Assembly (NCBI GenBank): GCA_910577645.1
Contig: CAJTOL010000001.1
Coordinates: 248,001 to 312,000, forward strand
Direction: 5' to 3'
DNA: 64,000 nucleotides
DNA from: an uncultured Lachnospiraceae bacterium
GTDB taxonomy: Bacteria > Bacillota > Clostridia > Lachnospirales > Lachnospiraceae
Shown here: positions 59,934-64,000 of the stretch, piece by piece
Position numbering within the stretch: the first letter of the stretch is position 1
Layout: each line of letters starts with the position of its first letter
The notes under the pieces: generated by a model
Seen by the model: only the letters and a program-made list of their open reading frames with translations
The model's database searches: none
Told to the model about the DNA's origin: nothing
Program-made: the position numbers and the translations under genes

Positions 59934-61290
59934 ACAATATAGAAAAGCAGCCTTGGCAGGCTTGATTTTTCTTGCCCTGGCAGTCTTTTTTGGACTAAGC
60001 AGAAGGGAAAAGCCGAGAGAAATTCGCTCCGGGCCTTTCATAGGGAAACTACAGGCAGAATCCACGATTCCCCTGCCGTCTGTCTATGATTCCCGAAAGG
60101 AAGGACGGGCTCCGCAGGTAGAAGATCAGCAGGATTTGGGAACCTGTTGGGCATTTGCCTCTCTTACCGCCCTGGAATCTGCGCTGCTGCCGGAGGAAAA
60201 CTGGGACTTTTCGGAAGATCACATGTCCATTCGCAACAGCTTTCATATGGGGCAAAATGCCGGGGGAGACTACACCATGTCCCTTGCATACCTTCTGGCC
60301 TGGCAGGGGCCGGTTACAGAAGAAGAGGATCCTTATAATGACGGTATTTCCCCGGAAGGGCTTACTGCGGTTAAACACCTGCAGGAGGTTCAGATCCTTC
60401 CGGCCGGAGATCTGCAGGCCATTAAACAGGCGGTTTATGAAAACGGAGGAGTACAAAGTTCCCTTTATACATCCCTGAAAAATTCCCAGAGCCAGTCTGC
60501 CTATTACCAAAAAGAAAACCGGGCATATTATTACAATGGGGATGCAGAACCAAACCATGATGCAGTGATTATGGGATGGGACGATAAGTATCCAAAAGAA
60601 AATTTTACCATTCCGCCGCCAGGGGACGGAGCTTTCCTTTGCGTCAGCAGCTGGGGGGAATCCTTTGGGGACGAAGGGTATTTTTATGTATCCTATTATG
60701 ACTCCAATATGGGACAGATTAACCTGACATATACCAGGATTGATGATAAGAATAATTACGACAAAATTTACCAAACGGATCTGTGCGGCTGGTCCGGCCA
60801 GGCCGGTTACGGCTCTGATACTGCTTACGGGGCCAATGTGTATCAGGCGGAGGAAAGAGAACTTCTGGCGGCGGCGGGCTTTTACGCCGTAGGGCCGGAC
60901 ACCCGGTATGAGATCTATGGAGTGACAGGGCCGGTCGGGCTTTCAGAGCCTGAGGCTGGGGATGCCGGAGACTTGACCTGGCCGCCGGAGTTTAAAAGCC
61001 GGCAGCTGCTGGCTCAGGGATCTTTAAAGTATGCAGGCTACTATACCATTGATTTCAGCCAGCCTATGGAAATTGAAAAAGGCCAGCGTTTTGCTGTGAT
61101 AGTAAAACTGACTACCAGAGACAGCGTTCAGCCCATTGCTATCGAATATCAGGCTGATTCGTCTCCGGGCACAGTGGACATTACAGACGGAGAAGGATAT
61201 TTAAGCTATGACGGCATCCGTTTTCAGCGCACTGAGACTACCATGGAATGTAATGTCTGCTTAAAAGCATATACGAGGAGAATACCATGA
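59926..61290 (+). CDS. papain-family (C1) protease with lectin-like domain, catalytic Asn replaced
   Basis: A 454-residue surface protease. GTG 59926 (ATT AAA CAA follows) has AGAAGG 5 bases upstream; GTG 59920 abuts that site. An N-terminal membrane anchor (ALAGLIFLALAVFFGL) is followed by a C1A peptidase domain: QQDLGTCWAFASLTALES with oxyanion Gln 68 and nucleophile Cys 74, and NHDAVIMGWDD with His 211. The usual Asn-Ser-Trp-Gly reads Ser-Ser-Trp-Gly (CVSSWGESFGDEGYF), so the third catalytic residue is Ser, about residue 242. The C-terminal ~170 residues form the lectin-like beta domain seen in bacterial C1 proteases. It overlaps both neighbours by a few bases, in an operon with RNA and nucleotide enzymes. 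Confidence 0.88.
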   Translation: MIKQYRKAALAGLIFLALAVFFGLSRREKPREIRSGPFIGKLQAESTIPLPSVYDSRKEGRAPQVEDQQDLGTCWAFASLTALESALLPEENWDFSEDHMSIRNSFHMGQNAGGDYTMSLAYLLAWQGPVTEEEDPYNDGISPEGLTAVKHLQEVQILPAGDLQAIKQAVYENGGVQSSLYTSLKNSQSQSAYYQKENRAYYYNGDAEPNHDAVIMGWDDKYPKENFTIPPPGDGAFLCVSSWGESFGDEGYFYVSYYDSNMGQINLTYTRIDDKNNYDKIYQTDLCGWSGQAGYGSDTAYGANVYQAEERELLAAAGFYAVGPDTRYEIYGVTGPVGLSEPEAGDAGDLTWPPEFKSRQLLAQGSLKYAGYYTIDFSQPMEIEKGQRFAVIVKLTTRDSVQPIAIEYQADSSPGTVDITDGEGYLSYDGIRFQRTETTMECNVCLKAYTRRIP

Positions 61291-61895
61291 AGGAAACCAT
61301 AGTTTTTGCCACAGGCAATGAAGGAAAAATGCGGGAAGTGCGAATGATCCTGGCTGATCTGGGGATGAAGGTTCTGTCTATGAAAGAGGCGGGGGCGAAT
61401 CCGGATATTTTGGAAGACGGCAGTACCTTTGCACAAAATGCGGAGATAAAGGCCAGGGCAGTCTGGGAGTGCACCGGCGGCATTGTATTAGCCGATGATT
61501 CCGGGCTGGTGGTAGACTACATCGGCGGGGAGCCGGGAGTCTACTCCGCAAGGTATATGGGGGAGGACACTTCCTACCTTATTAAGAACCAAAACATTAT
61601 CCAAAGGCTGGAAGGAGCGGTGGGAGAAGAACGGGCGGCCCGGTTTGTCTGCGATATTGCCGCAGTTCTCCCTACAGGAGAGGTGATTCACACGGAAGCC
61701 GCCATGGAAGGAAGGATTGCCCTGGAACCGGCCGGTCATGAGGGGTTTGGTTACGACCCGATTCTTTATATCCCGGAATTCGGGGTTACCAGCGCAGAGC
61801 TGACCCTTGAACAAAAAAATCAGATCAGCCACAGGGGAAAGGCTTTGAGGGCTATGAAGGAAGAGCTTTTTAAAAGGTACAAAGGAGAAAAGTGA
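61287..61895 (+). CDS. XTP/dITP pyrophosphatase (RdgB/HAM1 family)
   Basis: A 202-residue house-cleaning enzyme that hydrolyses XTP, ITP and dITP, keeping them out of nucleic acids. Seen: IVFATGNEGKMREVRMIL at the N-terminus, ADDSGLVVDYIGGEPGVYSA with the catalytic Asp, the GHEGFGYDPILYIPEFG pocket, and ISHRGKALRAM near the end. Length is usual. The ATG overlaps the stop of the protease gene (ATGA) behind a GAGGAG site, and its TGA overlaps the next ATG (TGATG), so all three are tightly coupled. Confidence 0.96.
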   Translation: MKETIVFATGNEGKMREVRMILADLGMKVLSMKEAGANPDILEDGSTFAQNAEIKARAVWECTGGIVLADDSGLVVDYIGGEPGVYSARYMGEDTSYLIKNQNIIQRLEGAVGEERAARFVCDIAAVLPTGEVIHTEAAMEGRIALEPAGHEGFGYDPILYIPEFGVTSAELTLEQKNQISHRGKALRAMKEELFKRYKGEK

Positions 61896-62392
61896 TGAAA
61901 ATTTTAATTGTCAGCGACACCCATCGGAAGGATGATAATCTGAAAAAGGTGTTGGAAGAGGTAAAGCCCATTGACATGTTTATTCATTTGGGAGATGCAG
62001 AGGGCAGTGAGCAGTTTATACCAGAATGGCTGAATCCGGAATGTGAGGTACAGATGGTACGGGGAAATAACGATTTCTTTTCTGACCTGGACAGAGAGCG
62101 GGAAATCCGGATCGGCCAATACCAGGTTCTTTTGACTCACGGTCACTATTATAACGTATCTCTGGGTACAGAGACTATCAAAAGGGAAGCGGTAGAAAGA
62201 AAGGTAGACATGGTGATGTTTGGCCATACTCACCGGCCCTGCTACGACGTAAAGGATGACCTGGTGGTTTTAAATCCGGGAAGCCTGTCATTTCCACGCC
62301 AGGAAGGCAGAAAGCCTTCTTATATGATTATGGAGCTGGATGAAAGCGGCCGCATCCATGTGGATCTTCGCTATATAGGGGCAGAATGGTGA
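61895..62392 (+). CDS. YfcE/MJ0936-family metallophosphoesterase
   Basis: A 165-residue phosphodiesterase. ATG 61895 (MKILIVSDTHRKDDNL) has an AAAGGAG site 8 bases upstream; a GTG at 61892 would add one residue. The metal ligands are all visible: SDTHRKD, LGDAEGSEQF, RGNNDF, THGHYYNV and GHTHRPCY. The pairing of an XTP/dITP pyrophosphatase with this phosphoesterase is common in Firmicutes. It is the second family member here, after 58176-58718. A possible small gene overlaps its stop. Confidence 0.94.
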   Translation: MKILIVSDTHRKDDNLKKVLEEVKPIDMFIHLGDAEGSEQFIPEWLNPECEVQMVRGNNDFFSDLDREREIRIGQYQVLLTHGHYYNVSLGTETIKREAVERKVDMVMFGHTHRPCYDVKDDLVVLNPGSLSFPRQEGRKPSYMIMELDESGRIHVDLRYIGAEW

Positions 62393-62490
62393 AGGCGGCG
62401 GAAGAGATTAAGAAAGCATTGGCAGAGAATTTGGAAAGCTTATCTCTGAATCCCTTCCATTATGAAGTATCCGGCAGAACGCGCCGCTGA
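62386..62490 (+). CDS. possible 34-residue peptide coupled to the phosphoesterase gene
   Basis: ATG 62386 overlaps the phosphoesterase stop and has an AGGGG stretch 4 bases upstream. The product begins MVKAAEEIKKALAENLESLS and ends SGRTRR, an amphipathic helix with a basic tail. A weak hairpin (AACGCG with CGCGTT) covers the stop. It could be a genuine small protein or the truncated N-terminus of a lost longer gene. The rest of 62491-62582 holds nothing recognisable. Confidence 0.35.
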   Translation: MVKAAEEIKKALAENLESLSLNPFHYEVSGRTRR

Positions 62491-62582
62491 CGCGTTTTGT
62501 GGGATTTTCAGAGTTCTGTTTTCAGCCTTTTAAGAAAGAATACCTGGCAGAAAAATAAAAAAACAAAAAATTAAAAAAATAG

Positions 62583-62611
62583 TTGACTTTTGAGAGCACA
62601 TAGGATATAAT
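62583..62611 (+). promoter_or_regulatory. tRNA promoter
   Basis: TTGACT at 62583-62588, a 17-base spacer and TATAAT at 62606-62611, about 55 bases ahead of the first tRNA. Confidence 0.85.
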
Positions 62612-62663
62612 AACTCTTGCGTCGCCGAGAGGTGACAAGGAATCGGCAGGTTCCCAGGTAAGA

Positions 62664-62738
62664 CGGGGTGTGGCTCAGTTTGGCTAGAGCGCCTGGTTTG
62701 GGACCAGGAGGCCGCAGGTTCGAATCCTGTCACCCCGA
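62664..62738 (+). tRNA. tRNA-Pro (TGG)
   Basis: A cloverleaf with acceptor CGGGGTG/CACCCCG, discriminator A, anticodon stem CCTGG/CCAGG around TTTGGGA, so the anticodon is TGG, and a GGTTCGAATCC T-arm. The CCA end is not encoded. Confidence 0.97.
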
Positions 62739-62773
62739 TGTATTCCTTATTAAAAGCTTTATATTTTTATTAT

Positions 62774-62844
62774 GCGGGTGTAGTTCAATGGTAGAACACC
62801 AGCCTTCCAAGCTGGATACGTGGGTTCGATTCCCATCACCCGCT
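62774..62844 (+). tRNA. tRNA-Gly (TCC)
   Basis: A cloverleaf with acceptor GCGGGTG/CACCCGC, discriminator T, anticodon stem CCAGC/GCTGG around CTTCCAA, so the anticodon is TCC, and a GGTTCGATTCC T-arm. It lies 35 bases after tRNA-Pro in the same transcript; CCA is not encoded. Confidence 0.97.
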
Positions 62845-62856
62845 CTTTTTATTTGT

Positions 62857-62897
62857 GCGGAACCCCTTTGAGTTCATAGGGGATTCCGCTATTTTTG
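62857..62897 (+). terminator. tRNA operon terminator
   Basis: GCGGAA-CCCCT pairs with AGGGGATTCCGC across a short loop, followed by TATTTTTG. Confidence 0.85.
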
Positions 62898-62980
62898 TAT
62901 ATATGTATTTTGAGTATTTCCGGTTATCTTTTCTTTGCAGAAAGAAACTGCTTTTTGTTAAAAAATTATCCATTTCATTG

Positions 62981-63009
62981 TAGACAGAAGAATTAACTTA
63001 TGTTATAAT
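62981..63009 (+). promoter_or_regulatory. promoter of the YeiH-type transporter gene
   Basis: TAGACA at 62981-62986, a 17-base spacer and TATAAT at 63004-63009. Confidence 0.75.
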
Positions 63010-63056
63010 GTCCACGGTTCGTTAAAGTTTTAGCAAATTCAAGAAAAGGGGAAAAG

Positions 63057-64000
63057 ATGAAAGAGCAAACAAAAAAGACAGAAGTACAAGATGATGTAGT
63101 AGTAGCGGAAAAATTTCACATGTCCGATTTGCTGCACAAGGAAGACTGGTTGTCCATTTGGGGGGCATTTATTGTAATTGCAATTGCTTCTGTGGGCGTA
63201 ATCAGCGGCGCATTCCGGTTTAAGGGCGTTACCTTTGGCAAGTGGGGCGGAGAGAGTGGTTCTATCGTCCGGTTTTTTGACGGAAGTGAGGCCTGTGTGA
63301 CTACCTGGACAGGCTTGATTGTAACCTTTGCGGCTCTGGCAATCATTTTTGCAGTATGTAACCATTTGATGGGGAAGGATGCAAAGAAATACTTTATTGC
63401 CTTTTTAAGCGTATTTGCGCTGACTGCGTTGGTTCGTCTGATTTCTTCTCAGGTTACCTTCAGCAAATACTTAGAGTATGCATTCTGGGCACTGCTGATT
63501 GGACTGCTGATTTCCAATGTTTTAAAAGTTCCGGAATGGTTAAAGCCGGCTATCCAGACAGAGTTTTACATTAAAACGGGCCTGGTGCTGATGGGAGCCA
63601 GCGTTCTGTTTTCCAATATTCAGAAGTTCGGCCTTTACGGTCTTGGCATCGCATGGCTGGTAACTCCTGTTGTTATTATTTTTATGTGGATCCTTGGAAC
63701 CAAGATTTTAAAGATGGACAATAAGCCAATGGTTATGACCATCTCTGCCGCCACCTCTGTGTGCGGTACTTCTGCCGCCATTGCCACTGCAGCAGCCTGC
63801 AAGGCAAAGAAAACCGATTTAACCTTCGCGGTTGGTATTTCACTGATTTTCACTGTTTTAATGATGGTTGGTATGCCGTTATTCTGTAGAGTCATTGCTA
63901 TGGATCCTATGGTAGGCGGCGCATGGATTGGCGGAACCGTAGACTCTACCGGAGCCGTTGTTTTAGCAGGCAACGCATTAGGCGAACTGGCAGGACAGGT
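63057..64000 (+). CDS. YeiH-type putative sulfate exporter family membrane protein (3' end missing)
   Basis: The first 314 codons of a rightward gene that leaves the window. ATG 63057 follows AAAAGGGG. After a hydrophilic start come many membrane helices, with the family's hallmarks: FWALLIGLLISNVL, the FYIKTGLVLMGASVLFSNI segment, TSVCGTSAAIATAAACKAKK, and the GAWIGGTVDSTGAVVLAGNA motif. This is the UPF0324/YeiH family, annotated as putative sulfate exporters although substrate proof is thin. Its N-terminal extension before the first helix is longer than in YeiH. It is monocistronic so far as visible. Confidence 0.88.
   Translation, partial: MKEQTKKTEVQDDVVVAEKFHMSDLLHKEDWLSIWGAFIVIAIASVGVISGAFRFKGVTFGKWGGESGSIVRFFDGSEACVTTWTGLIVTFAALAIIFAVCNHLMGKDAKKYFIAFLSVFALTALVRLISSQVTFSKYLEYAFWALLIGLLISNVLKVPEWLKPAIQTEFYIKTGLVLMGASVLFSNIQKFGLYGLGIAWLVTPVVIIFMWILGTKILKMDNKPMVMTISAATSVCGTSAAIATAAACKAKKTDLTFAVGISLIFTVLMMVGMPLFCRVIAMDPMVGGAWIGGTVDSTGAVVLAGNALGELAGQ

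Noticed and set aside
1..64000. CRISPR array, prophage, insertion sequence or integrative element
   Set aside because: No regularly spaced repeats, transposase, integrase or phage structural genes were found; the two tRNA genes at 62.7 kb have no adjoining integrase or duplicated tRNA end in the window.

Overview
The window looks like chromosomal DNA of a monoderm, spore-forming member of the Clostridia, most likely Lachnospiraceae. The evidence is a stage II sporulation protein R gene, a small gene behind a sigma-G-type promoter, Gram-positive-type cell-wall-binding repeat proteins, strong AGGAGG ribosome binding sites, and rpoB and rpoC subunits of Firmicute layout with acidic C-terminal tails. 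I do not name a genus. No insertion sequence, prophage, CRISPR array or rRNA gene was seen; most of the window is core chromosome with small accessory units between housekeeping genes.

Layout. 1-3.2 kb: a truncated phospholipase C-like gene, an alanine/sodium symporter, and a cation antiporter behind a yybP-ykoY (manganese) riboswitch with its terminator. 3.2-7.3 kb: a RelBE-type toxin-antitoxin pair and a heterodimeric ABC exporter. 7.4-12 kb: cyclophilin, an acetyltransferase, a YesL-like protein and two membrane proteins of unknown function. 12-21.2 kb: ispE with a GntR regulator, then a TetR-headed RND efflux operon (adaptor, pump and two tandem TolC-like proteins). 21.1-26.3 kb: spoIIR, ddl, murI, a DUF1934 gene, an unfamiliar coupled gene group and a small membrane protein. 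26.4-34.1 kb: rpoBC. 34.2-41.7 kb: a second toxin-antitoxin pair and a cell-surface block. That block holds two cell-wall-binding repeat proteins, a fused regulator/phosphocholine cytidylyltransferase/choline kinase, an NlpC/P60 hydrolase and a TauE-type exporter.

42-50 kb: amino-acid biosynthesis, leuB-ilvD-ilvB and then serC-serA-DUF1015. 50-54.3 kb: a second heterodimeric ABC exporter behind a strong promoter, a 31-codon leader peptide and an intrinsic terminator, with a MarR gene abutting it. 54.4-62.5 kb: ftsH, a second NlpC/P60 hydrolase, a probable forespore peptide, a rhodanese, two YfcE-like phosphoesterases, an RNA methyltransferase, a papain-family protease and an XTP/dITP pyrophosphatase. 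62.6-64 kb: tRNA-Pro and tRNA-Gly, then a YeiH-type transporter running off the end.

How the parts work together. The surface block suggests that phosphocholine made by the fused enzyme decorates the envelope and anchors the neighbouring repeat proteins. The ABC leader at 50.1 kb has the architecture of ribosome-mediated attenuation of drug exporters. The riboswitch predicts that the antiporter exports manganese. The most novel-looking parts are the leader-controlled exporter, the choline fusion with its neighbours, the Cys-rich/membrane wHTH/helical group at 24.4-25.8 kb, the tail-anchored 504-residue protein, and the sigma-G-driven Asn/Ser/Lys-rich peptide. All family assignments were made by reading the sequence; no database search was run.
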